From NCBI GenBank assembly GCA_017434895.1, contig JAFSGB010000011.1, positions 1 through 37,080 of the forward strand: 37,080 nucleotides of DNA, read 5' to 3'. The notes beneath the pieces are model-generated. The model had not been told where the DNA came from. It was given only the letters and a program-made list of their open reading frames with translations, and ran no database searches. Each line of letters begins with the position of its first letter. The stretch's first letter is position 1. Made by a program: the position numbers and the translations under genes. Below, piece after piece: positions 17,246-24,210 of the stretch. The DNA is from Clostridia bacterium (GTDB taxonomy: Bacteria; Bacillota; Clostridia; Oscillospirales; Acutalibacteraceae).

Positions 17246-17335
17246 TCAATCATCCATATTTGTGATTTTAATTGTGGCGATTTCACCATAATTAAAATCT
17301 GTGTATATTGTACCATATTTCCTTAATGTCTTCTA
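17246..17335 (-). pseudogene. Coding-like debris on the minus strand
   Basis: Reading leftward, about 25 codons from near 17320 to a TGA at 17246-17248 give KYGTIYTDFNYGEIATIKIT and then NMDD. Shifting frame near 17320 adds an upstream piece reading IIEDIKE. This looks like a fragment of a decayed protein gene but is too short to identify. It lies downstream of the transglutaminase-like remnant on the same strand, inside a stretch of about 540 bp without intact genes (17187-17724). Confidence 0.25.
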
Positions 17336-17380
17336 TAATTAACTGCTATTTACTTTGTTTATTTCTGGCAATTACATAAA

Positions 17381-17668
17381 TCAATAGATTTTTCTAATTA
17401 AATATATTTCATTAAGCGAAAAGTCATTCTCAATATTGTGAAAACCGTAAAGGTAACCTTGATTTTTAGTTAGAACAATATCAAAGGTAACATCCATATT
17501 CCGCCAAGAGCCATCAAAGTAACCTCGATTCCAAGTGTGGTGATATTGAGCATTATCACGCTTATCACCATCGACAACATAGCAAGGAATGTTCTGACTC
17601 CGACATAGTGCGGCAAACAGATGGGAAAAGTCATAACAGATCGAAACGAGTTGTTTTCGAAAAACCCT
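17381..17668 (-). pseudogene. Transglutaminase-like domain remnant (5'-truncated)
   Basis: An open minus-strand frame of 95 codons ends at a TGA (17381-17383) and has a stop just upstream and no start codon. It reads, in pieces, KQLVSICYDFSHLFAALCR, SQNIPCYVVDGDKRD, HHTWNRGYFDGSWRNMDVTF, DIVLTKNQGYLYGFHNIEND. This is the core pattern of bacterial transglutaminase-like (papain-fold) domains: Cys in the C-Y-D-F-S-x-LF-x-ALCR helix, His in HTWN, Asp in the MDVTFD strand. The N-terminal part expected of such secreted proteins is missing; upstream lie the terminator and the two tRNA-Ser genes. A minus-strand reading at 17470-17709 covering the same DNA is the wrong frame. All three catalytic-position residues are intact, so the truncation is probably recent. 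Confidence 0.7.
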
Positions 17669-17683
17669 TCATTTTTAAGACAG

Positions 17684-17719
17684 AAAACCTCTCTTGTCTT
17701 GGTAGACAAAAGAGGTTTT
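17684..17719. terminator. Bidirectional terminator downstream of the tRNA-Ser genes
   Basis: A 15-bp stem with one G-U pair (17684-17698 with 17705-17719) and a 6-nt loop. It lies 5 bp beyond the 3' end of the minus-strand tRNA-Ser(GCU), so it ends that transcript. The eight-T run is on the + strand side, so it can also stop + strand transcription coming from the lipoprotein genes. Confidence 0.7.
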
Positions 17720-17724
17720 TTTGT

Positions 17725-17818
17725 TGGCGGAGTAGGAGAGACTCGAACTCTCGCGCCGGGGTTTAGCCGACCTACGCCCTTAGCAGGGGCGCCTCGTCAC
17801 CAACTTGAGTACTACTCC
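17725..17818 (-). tRNA. tRNA-Ser (GCU anticodon)
   Basis: The minus strand folds into a class II tRNA with a long variable arm: acceptor GGAGTAG/CTACTCC, anticodon loop CTGCTAA (GCU, reads AGC/AGU), T arm GAGAG-TTCGAGT-CTCTC, discriminator G and an encoded CCA. It is the second tRNA of a two-gene minus-strand unit and is followed by the terminator at 17684-17719. Confidence 0.95.
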
Positions 17819-17856
17819 GAATTTGATAAACATTTTTAAAACAATATTAATATAAA

Positions 17857-17945
17857 TGGCGGAGAGGAAGGGATTCGAACCCTTGTGGGGTTTCCCCCAA
17901 ACGGTTTTCAAGACCGCCTCGTTATGACCACTTCGATACCTCTCC
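17857..17945 (-). tRNA. tRNA-Ser (UGA anticodon)
   Basis: The minus strand gives a class II tRNA: acceptor GGAGAGG/CCTCTCC, anticodon loop CTTGAAA (UGA, reads UCA and by wobble other UCN codons), variable arm with GGGG/CCCC, T arm AAGGG-TTCGAAT-CCCTT, discriminator G and encoded CCA. It lies 38 bp upstream of tRNA-Ser(GCU) and is the first gene of the unit. Confidence 0.95.
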
Positions 17946-17959
17946 GAATGGACTAATCT

Positions 17960-17988
17960 ATATTATCACAAGGATTCTTGAAAGTCAA
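17960..17988 (-). promoter_or_regulatory. Promoter of the tRNA-Ser pair
   Basis: On the minus strand: TTGACT (17988-17983), 17-bp spacer, and an extended TGA-TAATAT -10 box (17965-17960), 14 bp before the first tRNA base. A good match for a stable-RNA promoter. Confidence 0.75.
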
Positions 17989-18069
17989 TAATTAATTTCA
18001 AAATATTAAAAATTATTTAAATAAGATTCTAAAAATTTTTATCAACTTATTCTTTAATAATTACATTAA

Positions 18070-18098
18070 TTGACTTGTTATTTTTTATTTGATAGAAA
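18070..18098 (+). promoter_or_regulatory. Candidate promoter of the SurA-N-like lipoprotein
   Basis: TTGACT (18070-18075), 17-bp spacer, TAGAAA (18093-18098). The -35 box is good and the -10 box weak. It diverges from the tRNA promoter about 80 bp to the left. Confidence 0.35.
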
Positions 18099-18118
18099 CA
18101 ACTAAAGGAGTGATTGAT

Positions 18119-18748
18119 ATGAAAAAAATTATCGTATTATTTTCTGTTGTTTTTATTTTTGCTATGCTGACTTCCTGCAACCAAAAGTCGGAAATTGCCG
18201 CTTTAGTTTATGGCGAAGAAATAACAGTTGACTTTGTTCAAAACAAGGCTGCTTACAGCAAGGAAGTTTATGATAAAAATGTAGAGTTTATAAACAACTC
18301 CGACTTTGATGTTGTTAATGACAAAGCCGAGGCATTGGAAAAACTTAGCAAACCCAAAACCTATGACGAAGTTTTAAAGGACGAAATATGGCGAATCGTA
18401 CTTCTTAAAGAAGCCGAGCGTAAAGAGATTAAGGTTGATTTTGCGGAATGCAAAAAGCAAGCCGAGGAGAATTACGAGGTCTTTATGTCTATAAAAAAAG
18501 AAGACGAACAAAACTATCAATCGGTTCAGGAAATTAAGAATTACATAAAGGAGAATCGCCTTAGCAAGAATGAATATATAAATCAACTTGCTAATAGCTA
18601 TTACAATAACTCATTAATTAATGGGCTTAAAAGGGACTTTATGAAAAATGGATATGTTTTTAAAGACGGCGCTCCAACCTTTGACGAACAGTTTAATGAA
18701 TATACTAAGCAATTAGTAAAAGACGCAAAGGTTAAGTATTACGATTAA
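18119..18748 (+). CDS. Lipoprotein with SurA-N/PrsA-like chaperone region
   Basis: A 209-residue protein from the ATG at 18119, with AAAGGAG at 18104-18110; a longer reading from 18089 is not needed. It has a lipoprotein signal (Lys2-Lys3, hydrophobic core, lipobox LTSC, Cys20). The mature part is charged and helical, starting with ALVYGEEITVDFVQNKAA, which resembles the opening of SurA N-terminal and PrsA-type foldase domains (V-N-G-x-x-I-t-x-x-e). No parvulin PPIase domain follows, so any role would be as a holdase chaperone or an adaptor at the outer membrane face. No terminator separates it from the infC promoter 30 bp downstream. Lipoprotein: confident; family: moderate. Confidence 0.75.
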   Translation: MKKIIVLFSVVFIFAMLTSCNQKSEIAALVYGEEITVDFVQNKAAYSKEVYDKNVEFINNSDFDVVNDKAEALEKLSKPKTYDEVLKDEIWRIVLLKEAERKEIKVDFAECKKQAEENYEVFMSIKKEDEQNYQSVQEIKNYIKENRLSKNEYINQLANSYYNNSLINGLKRDFMKNGYVFKDGAPTFDEQFNEYTKQLVKDAKVKYYD

Positions 18749-18778
18749 AAAGAAAATTCATAAATTATTAAAAAATGC

Positions 18779-18806
18779 TTGACAAATGGAGGTTTTTGTG
18801 TATAAT
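18779..18806 (+). promoter_or_regulatory. Promoter of infC-rpmI-rplT
   Basis: Perfect TTGACA (18779-18784) and TATAAT (18801-18806) with a 16-bp spacer, leaving a leader of about 170 nt before infC. Confidence 0.85.
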
Positions 18807-18812
18807 AATATT

Positions 18813-18963
18813 CACAAAGAAGTAGACGCCTATGCGACTCACCCTCGGTTTCTTTTAAAGGGTTAATAAGATTTCCGTTTGTGTAACGGGTATCTTTGTG
18901 CGTGGGTGCAATAGCGTCCACGCTTTATTTATTAGCTCGGTTAATGAGCTAATTCGCCGAATT
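18813..18963 (+). promoter_or_regulatory. Structured leader of infC operon, likely L20-type autoregulatory attenuator
   Basis: Several pairings are visible. A long-range 8-bp helix joins CACAAAGA (18813-18820) and TCTTTGTG (18893-18900). A 10-bp hairpin with two G-U pairs and an AATA loop (18900-18909 with 18914-18923) is followed by a T-rich stretch. A third hairpin pairs ATTAGCTC (18931-18938) with GAGCTAAT (18946-18953). An alternative, mutually exclusive small hairpin (18951-18963) runs into TTTTT just before the ribosome site. Firmicute infC-rpmI-rplT operons are repressed by L20 binding to their leader; assigning that mechanism here is inference from gene order and structure. Confidence 0.6.
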
Positions 18964-18981
18964 TTTTGGAGGTGTATCAAC

Positions 18982-19503
18982 ATTAGCAGTAAAGAACTCG
19001 CCATAAACGAAGAAATTAAATTCAAGGAAGTTCGCGCAATTTCGGCTGACGGTTCTCAGTTAGGTGTAATCCCCATAGCAAAGGCTATTGAAGCCGCCGA
19101 GGCCGCTGATTTGGATTTGGTTTGCATTTCACCCAATGCTCAACCGCCCGTATGTAAAATTATGGATTACGGCAAATACCGTTTTGAGCAAGCAAAAAGG
19201 GAAAAGGAAGCTAAGAAAAATCAAAGGGTTATCGAGATTAAGGAAATTCGCCTTACCGGTGTGGGTATTGATACCCATGATTTTGAGACCAAGGCTAATC
19301 ATGCAGTTCGCTTTTTGAAGGATGGTAACAAGGTTAAGTTTTCTATCCGTTTTCGAGGTAGAGAGTTGGGTCACCCCGATAAGGGCTATGACATTATGAA
19401 TAATTTTGCCGAGTACTGCGGTGAAGTTGGAACTGTTGAAAAAGCTGCTAAAATGGAAAGCCGTAATATGATTATGTTTATGGCTCCGAAAAACGGCAAG
19501 TAA
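18982..19503 (+). CDS. infC: Translation initiation factor IF-3
   Basis: IF-3 binds the 30S subunit, prevents premature 50S joining and discriminates against non-AUG start codons. The 173-residue reading has the N-terminal domain (KELAINEEIKFKEVRAIS), the LDLVCISPNAQPPVCKIMDY signature, a lysine-rich linker around residue 75-85, and the C-terminal domain (EIRLTGVGIDTHDFETK ... FSIRFRGRELGHPDKG). The start is an ATT codon at 18982, 9 bp after GGAGG (18968-18972). No ATG or GTG occurs at a suitable place, and the frame extending left to 18898 runs through the leader hairpins. ATT starts are the known self-limiting device of infC: IF-3 rejects its own initiation codon when abundant. Confidence 0.95.
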   Translation: MSSKELAINEEIKFKEVRAISADGSQLGVIPIAKAIEAAEAADLDLVCISPNAQPPVCKIMDYGKYRFEQAKREKEAKKNQRVIEIKEIRLTGVGIDTHDFETKANHAVRFLKDGNKVKFSIRFRGRELGHPDKGYDIMNNFAEYCGEVGTVEKAAKMESRNMIMFMAPKNGK

Positions 19504-19531
19504 TTTGTAATTTTTTTAGGGAGGAATTAAA

Positions 19532-19729
19532 ATGCCTAAGATTAAAACACACAGTGGTGCTAAGAAACGCTTTAAGCTCACCAAAACCGGCAAGGTTATA
19601 CGTGCTCATGCTTTCAAGTCACACATTCTCAACAAGAAAACAACCAAGCGTAAGAGAAATCTTCGCAAGACTGTTACTGCTGATGCAACAAATGTTGCAA
19701 AGATTAAGAAATTAGTTCCTTATAAATAA
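19532..19729 (+). CDS. rpmI: 50S ribosomal protein L35
   Basis: A 65-residue, very basic protein with the L35 pattern [20 protein letters not shown] near the N terminus and [16 protein letters not shown] in the middle. Length is exactly that of the family. GGGAGGA lies at 19520-19526. It is the middle gene of the conserved infC-rpmI-rplT operon, between the initiation factor and L20. Confidence 0.97.
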   Translation: MPKIKTHSGAKKRFKLTKTGKVIRAHAFKSHILNKKTTKRKRNLRKTVTADATNVAKIKKLVPYK

Positions 19730-19754
19730 GGAATAAGAGTGGAGGTAAAGTGAA

Positions 19755-20114
19755 ATGGCACGAGTTAAAGGTGCGTTAGCAACACGCAAAAGAAGAAATA
19801 AAGTTTTAAAGCTTGCCAAGGGTTACTTTGGAGCTAAATCTAAGTTATTCAAAACCGCTAAAGAAGCCGTTATGAAATCAGGCAACTACGCTTATATTGG
19901 CCGTAGACTTAAAAAGCGTGATTTCCGCCGGCTTTGGATTACCAGAATTTCTGCTGCTGCCAAAATGAACGGTATGAATTATTCTACATTTATGAATGGT
20001 CTTAACAAAGCTGGTATCGAAATTAACCGCAAGATGTTAGCTGATTTAGCAGTTAACGATATGAAGGGCTTCGAAACCCTTGTTAAGGCTTCTAAAAAGG
20101 CTTTAGAAAAATAA
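19755..20114 (+). CDS. rplT: 50S ribosomal protein L20
   Basis: A 119-residue basic protein; L20 is an early 23S rRNA-binding protein and, in Firmicutes, the translational or transcriptional repressor of its own operon. It has the long N-terminal extension ([22 protein letters not shown] split by basic residues), [18 protein letters not shown] in the middle, and [10 protein letters not shown] near the C terminus. GGAGGT (19741-19746) precedes the start. It is the last gene before a strong terminator, and its presence supports reading the upstream leader as an L20 target. Confidence 0.97.
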   Translation: MARVKGALATRKRRNKVLKLAKGYFGAKSKLFKTAKEAVMKSGNYAYIGRRLKKRDFRRLWITRISAAAKMNGMNYSTFMNGLNKAGIEINRKMLADLAVNDMKGFETLVKASKKALEK

Positions 20115-20121
20115 TTTCAAC

Positions 20122-20152
20122 TCGCCCGAGTTTTTTCTCTCGGGCGACTTTT
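20122..20152 (+). terminator. Intrinsic terminator after rplT
   Basis: Perfect 9-bp G+C-rich stem (tcgcccgag, 20122-20130, with ctcgggcga, 20139-20147), 8-nt T-rich loop and a T run, 7 bp after the rplT stop. Confidence 0.9.
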
Positions 20153-20194
20153 TCATTTTTATAATAATGATATTTGAAAGGTTGAAGTCGGAAA

Positions 20195-20974
20195 ATGTCA
20201 GAGTTTAAAGAGATAACTTCAAGAGAAAATTCACTTATCAAGCTTATTTCCGAGCTACAGCGTTCTGCTAAAAAAAGGCAGGAAACCGGTCTCTTTGTTT
20301 TGGAAGGCCTTCGCATTAGTAAGGATGCTTTTGATAACGGAATTATGTTTGATAAGTTGATTGTCTCAAAAACTGCCAAAGAAAAGTATTTGGACGAAAT
20401 AAATGCTTTTGCTGAAAAATCGTCTGAGCTTTTCTCTTTGCCTGACTCTCTTTTTAAAAAAATAAGTGAGACCGAAACACCGCAAGGAATTATTGCGGTG
20501 GCAGTAAAACCCGAAAATAAATCAGTTGATTTTAAAAATGGCAGATTTATAGCTTTGGAAAATCTGCAAGACCCCTCTAATCTTGGTGCTATTGCGCGTA
20601 GCTGCGAGGCATTGGGCGTTGACGGAATTTTAGTGTCAAAGGGTAGCTGTGACCCTTATTCGCCTAAATCGTTAAGAGCTTCTATGGGTACACTTTTAAG
20701 GATTCCTGTAATACTCCTTGACGATTTTATAAATGATATTAAGAATTACGGTCTAAAAACTTTTGCTTGCGTGGTGGATAGCAACACACTACCTATTACC
20801 CAAGCAACCTTTTGTGACGGTTGCGTAGTGCTTATCGGCAATGAGGCCAACGGTCTTACCACAACAACGGTTGACAAAAGTGATTTTGCCGTTACAATCC
20901 CAATGAAGGGAAACGCAGAGTCACTTAATGCCTCGGTTGCGGCGGCTATTGCGGCGTGGGAAATGCTCAAATGA
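20195..20974 (+). CDS. TrmH/SpoU-family RNA 2'-O-methyltransferase
   Basis: A 259-residue SPOUT enzyme that would methylate a ribose 2'-OH in rRNA or tRNA using SAM. An N-terminal substrate-binding domain (about 1-105, with RQETGLFVLEGLRISKDAF) is followed by the knotted catalytic domain with its three motifs: LENLQDPSNLGAIARS (about 120-135), VVLIGNEANGL (about 211-221), and IPMKGNAESLNASVAAAIA (about 235-253). The target RNA cannot be told; annotations of relatives vary (RlmB-like, YsgA). No clear -35 box is visible before it although TATAAT occurs at 20160-20165. It opens the long downstream gene run and its stop overlaps the dprA start (ATGA). Confidence 0.92.
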   Translation: MSEFKEITSRENSLIKLISELQRSAKKRQETGLFVLEGLRISKDAFDNGIMFDKLIVSKTAKEKYLDEINAFAEKSSELFSLPDSLFKKISETETPQGIIAVAVKPENKSVDFKNGRFIALENLQDPSNLGAIARSCEALGVDGILVSKGSCDPYSPKSLRASMGTLLRIPVILLDDFINDIKNYGLKTFACVVDSNTLPITQATFCDGCVVLIGNEANGLTTTTVDKSDFAVTIPMKGNAESLNASVAAAIAAWEMLK

Positions 20975-22104
20975 AGTATTTAGTTTGGCTTAATGAAGTG
21001 ATGGGTGCTGGTAATATGCATTCCAAAAAGGCATTAAATTATTTTGGTGATGCACAAAGAATTTATAATGCTACTACCAAGCAAAAAGCAGAGTCTGGAG
21101 TTTTCACGAAAGGGGAATTAAGTAGGCTTAATAAAGTACCTCTTTCTAAAGCGACTGATATTATTTCCGACTGTATTGCTTCTAAAATTGACATTATTCC
21201 GTTGGGTGATAAGTTTTATCCCACATGCCTTAGTGTGATTGATAATCCACCTTTGGTTTTGTATGTCAAGGGCATTCTGCCCGATTTTAACAACACACCG
21301 TCTATTTCGGTAGTAGGCCCCAGAAAGGTTAGTGAATACGGCAAAAAGGCGGCTTTTTCCCTAAGCTTTCGTTTGGCAAGAGCCGGCTTTATTGTAGTTA
21401 GCGGCGGTGCACTAGGCACAGATACCTATGCCCACGCGGGTGCCCTAAAATCAGGTGGTGTTACTGCACTTGTAATGGGTTGCGGAATTAATGCAGAATA
21501 TCTGCCTCAAAATAAGCCACTTCGTGACGAGGTTGCCAAAACGGGTTGTCTTATTAGCGAATTGTCTCCGAGAACGACGGTTACAAAGGGTGCGTTTCCT
21601 ATCAGAAACCGAATTATTGCGGCATTAACCTTAGGTACGGTTGTAGTTGAGGCGCCCGAAAAAAGCGGCTCCCTTATAACCGCGCGATATGCTAATGAGC
21701 AGGGAAGGGATGTTTTTGTAATACCCGCATCTCCTGACCGCGAAGAATATAAAGGTTCAAATGCACTGCTTCGTGACGGGGCAAAGGCGATAATTGATTT
21801 ATCGGATGTTTTTGGCGAATATATTGTTCGTTTCCCCGATAAAATCAATATAGATAAGGCTTATGATACCAAGATTATCACAAGTAAAGAAAAAGAAACT
21901 GCAAATATTTCAAAAAATTTCAGCGTAGCCCTTTCCAAAGAGGCAAAAATAGTATATAATTGTATAGATAAGGAAAAATTTCTGCCCGAGGAAATTTTAA
22001 ACACCGGTCTTGACTCTGCGACCTTGCTTTCGGCACTCACCGAGCTTGAAATGGAGTCTCTTATTAAAGCAATCCCCGGCGGAATGTATAGGTTAGTTAA
22101 TTAG
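20971..22104 (+). CDS. dprA: DNA-processing protein DprA (Smf)
   Basis: DprA binds single-stranded DNA entering by transformation and loads RecA on it. The 377-residue protein has an N-terminal helical region, the Rossmann-like DprA core from about residue 110 (SVVGPRKVSEYGKKAAF, VVSGGALGTDTYAHAGAL, ELSPRTTVTKGAFPIRNRII, VVEAPEKSGSLITA), and a C-terminal winged helix (about 318-377) typical of the DprA-WH domain. The ATG at 20971 overlaps the stop of the methyltransferase gene by 4 bp (ATGA). dprA next to topA and trmFO is a common Firmicute order. No other competence gene is in the window. Confidence 0.95.
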   Translation: MKYLVWLNEVMGAGNMHSKKALNYFGDAQRIYNATTKQKAESGVFTKGELSRLNKVPLSKATDIISDCIASKIDIIPLGDKFYPTCLSVIDNPPLVLYVKGILPDFNNTPSISVVGPRKVSEYGKKAAFSLSFRLARAGFIVVSGGALGTDTYAHAGALKSGGVTALVMGCGINAEYLPQNKPLRDEVAKTGCLISELSPRTTVTKGAFPIRNRIIAALTLGTVVVEAPEKSGSLITARYANEQGRDVFVIPASPDREEYKGSNALLRDGAKAIIDLSDVFGEYIVRFPDKINIDKAYDTKIITSKEKETANISKNFSVALSKEAKIVYNCIDKEKFLPEEILNTGLDSATLLSALTELEMESLIKAIPGGMYRLVN

Positions 22105-22119
22105 AAACGGAGAAAATAT

Positions 22120-24210
22120 ATGAGCAAGCTTTTAATAGTTGAGTCACCCTCAAAAATAAAAAGTATAAAGAAGTATTTAGGTGGCGATTTTGATGTAATG
22201 GCATCTAACGGACATGTTAGAGATTTACCCAAATCAAAGCTTGGCATTGATGTGGAAAATGGTTTTGCGCTAAAGTACACTAATATGCCGGATAAAAAGG
22301 AAGTCATAAAAAAGCTAAAGGATGCCGTTGCAAAATACGATAAGGTTTATCTTGCAACCGACCCTGATAGAGAGGGTGAGGCTATTGCTTGGCATTTAGC
22401 GCGAATTTTGGCACTTGATATGGACAGTGAAAACCGTGTTACCTTTAACGAGATTACCAAAAGTGCCGTTTCTGCCGGTATTTTAGCACCCAGAAAAATT
22501 GATATTGATTTGGTTGATGCTCAGCAGGCTCGCCGTGTGGTTGACCGACTTGTTGGCTATGAACTTAGCCCTTTTCTCTGGAAAAAGGTTAAATCGGGTC
22601 TTTCTGCCGGTCGTGTGCAAACAGTAGCGCTTAGACTTATTGTTGAGCGTGAACGAGAAATCGAAAAATTTGTACCCGAGGAGTACTGGTCGGTAGAGGC
22701 AAAGCTTTTAAAGGAAAGAAAGTCTTTTGTTTCTAAGCTTTACGGTTTTAAAAATGCCAAAAAAATTGACCTTATAGCCAACGAAACCGAGGCGAATGAG
22801 ATTGTTAAGAATCTTGAAAACGCCGATTATGTAGTGTCTGAGCTTAAAAAAGGAAAGCGTAACCGTCAGCCCGCGCCTCCGTTTATTACTTCAACCTTAC
22901 AGCAGGAGGCTTCGCGAAAGCTTGGATTTACGGGTCAAAGAACTATGCGTATTGCTCAACAGCTTTACGAGGGTGTTGAAATTCCAAGCTACGGTGTGAC
23001 TGGTCTTATAACTTATATGAGAACTGACTCACTTCGCATTTCCGAGGAGGCAAGAGCTGCTGCCAGAGGTTATATTTCGGCAAGATTCGGCGAAAAGTAT
23101 CTTCCCGAAAAGGAAAGATACTTTAAGAGTAAAAATAATGCACAGGATGCACATGAGGCAATCCGTCCTACAATTATCGGTCTTGACCCTACATCGGTTC
23201 AAGCCTCACTCACTACAGAGCAATATAAATTATATAAGCTTATCTGGGAAAGATTTATTGCATCCCTAATGGCAAACTGCGTTCAAAATACAGTTAACGC
23301 TGATATTGTTGCAGGCGATTACCTCTTTAAAGCAAGCGGATATTCCACTGCCTTTGACGGCTTTACAGTTCTTTATGTTGAGGGTAAGGACGAGGCATAC
23401 GATGAGGAAGGCAGTCTTCCGGATATTAAAAAGGGGGATGTATTAAAGCTTAAGGAGTTAAAACCTCTTCAGCATTTCACCCAACCCTTGCCTCGTTACA
23501 GTGAGCCAACATTAATTAAGGCGCTTGAGGAAAACGGTATCGGCAGACCTTCCACCTATGCGACAATTCTTGCTAATATTCTTAACCGTGATTATATTGA
23601 GCGTGAGAAAAAGACTTTAAAGCCGACAAATCTCGGTACAGTTATTGTAGATTTACTTGTTGAGCATTTCAATAAGATTTTCGATGTTAAATTTACTGCC
23701 GGTCTTGAAACAAATCTTGATAAGATTGCCGCAGGTGACCTTGACTGGCTTAAAACTATATCCGATTTCTACGGCGATTTTCACAAGCTTCACAAAAAAG
23801 CAGAGCAAGACCTTGATGGTAAACGTGTTAAGGTTCCTGTTACCGAAACTGATTTTGTTTGTGAAAAGTGCGGTAGAAAAATGGTTATCCGTTCAGGCAG
23901 ATTCGGTAAATTTTTGGCTTGTCCGAACTATCCAACTTGCAAAAATACCAAGCCCTTGCCAGAGGATGAGGTTAAGGAGCCTTGTCCTAAATGCGGTGCA
24001 AAATTGGTTAAAAAGATTTCCAAAAAGGGTAAAAAATTCTACGGTTGCTCTAATTATCCCAACTGCGATTTTGCCGCTCCCGGTGTTCCTACCGGTGAAA
24101 AATGTTCCGATTGCGGCGGCTTCCTCATTAAGGGTGTTAGAGGCAAAGCCTATTGTATGAACGGAGAATGCCCTTCTAGACAGACCAAAAAGGCTAAAAA
24201 AGATGAATAA
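22120..24210 (+). CDS. topA: DNA topoisomerase I
   Basis: A type IA topoisomerase that relaxes negative supercoils. The 696-residue protein has the N-terminal Toprim domain (LLIVESPSKIKSIKKYLG; ATDPDREGEAIAWHL with the acidic metal residues) and the active-site Tyr299 in TYMRTDS. The C-terminal tail from about residue 575 holds three Cys4-type zinc ribbons: CEKCGRKM ... CPNYPTC, CPKCGAKL ... CSNYPNC, and CSDCGGF ... CMNGEC. Length is normal for Firmicutes. It starts 15 bp after dprA and its end overlaps trmFO by 8 bp. Confidence 0.97.
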   Translation: MSKLLIVESPSKIKSIKKYLGGDFDVMASNGHVRDLPKSKLGIDVENGFALKYTNMPDKKEVIKKLKDAVAKYDKVYLATDPDREGEAIAWHLARILALDMDSENRVTFNEITKSAVSAGILAPRKIDIDLVDAQQARRVVDRLVGYELSPFLWKKVKSGLSAGRVQTVALRLIVEREREIEKFVPEEYWSVEAKLLKERKSFVSKLYGFKNAKKIDLIANETEANEIVKNLENADYVVSELKKGKRNRQPAPPFITSTLQQEASRKLGFTGQRTMRIAQQLYEGVEIPSYGVTGLITYMRTDSLRISEEARAAARGYISARFGEKYLPEKERYFKSKNNAQDAHEAIRPTIIGLDPTSVQASLTTEQYKLYKLIWERFIASLMANCVQNTVNADIVAGDYLFKASGYSTAFDGFTVLYVEGKDEAYDEEGSLPDIKKGDVLKLKELKPLQHFTQPLPRYSEPTLIKALEENGIGRPSTYATILANILNRDYIEREKKTLKPTNLGTVIVDLLVEHFNKIFDVKFTAGLETNLDKIAAGDLDWLKTISDFYGDFHKLHKKAEQDLDGKRVKVPVTETDFVCEKCGRKMVIRSGRFGKFLACPNYPTCKNTKPLPEDEVKEPCPKCGAKLVKKISKKGKKFYGCSNYPNCDFAAPGVPTGEKCSDCGGFLIKGVRGKAYCMNGECPSRQTKKAKKDE

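Noticed and set aside
17470-17709. A 79-codon minus-strand ORF with a hydrophobic C-terminal half
   Set aside because: The transglutaminase pattern lies in another minus-strand frame of the same DNA; this ORF is its shadow and also runs into the terminator hairpin.
14300-17720. A complete insertion sequence, prophage or conjugative element
   Set aside because: No transposase, integrase or relaxase frame, and no terminal inverted repeats or target duplications were seen; only composition and truncations hint at transfer.
17621-17839. A 72-codon + strand ORF
   Set aside because: It is mostly the complement of tRNA-Ser(GCU) and the terminator, so it is not a gene.
18898-18981. N-terminal extension of infC into the leader
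   Set aside because: The 28 extra residues do not resemble IF-3, have no ribosome site and run through leader hairpins; GGAGG plus the ATT at 18982 fits the family start.
20956-20970. GTG start for dprA 15 bp upstream of the chosen ATG
   Set aside because: It lies deeper in the methyltransferase gene without a ribosome site; the ATGA overlap at 20971 is the usual coupling arrangement.
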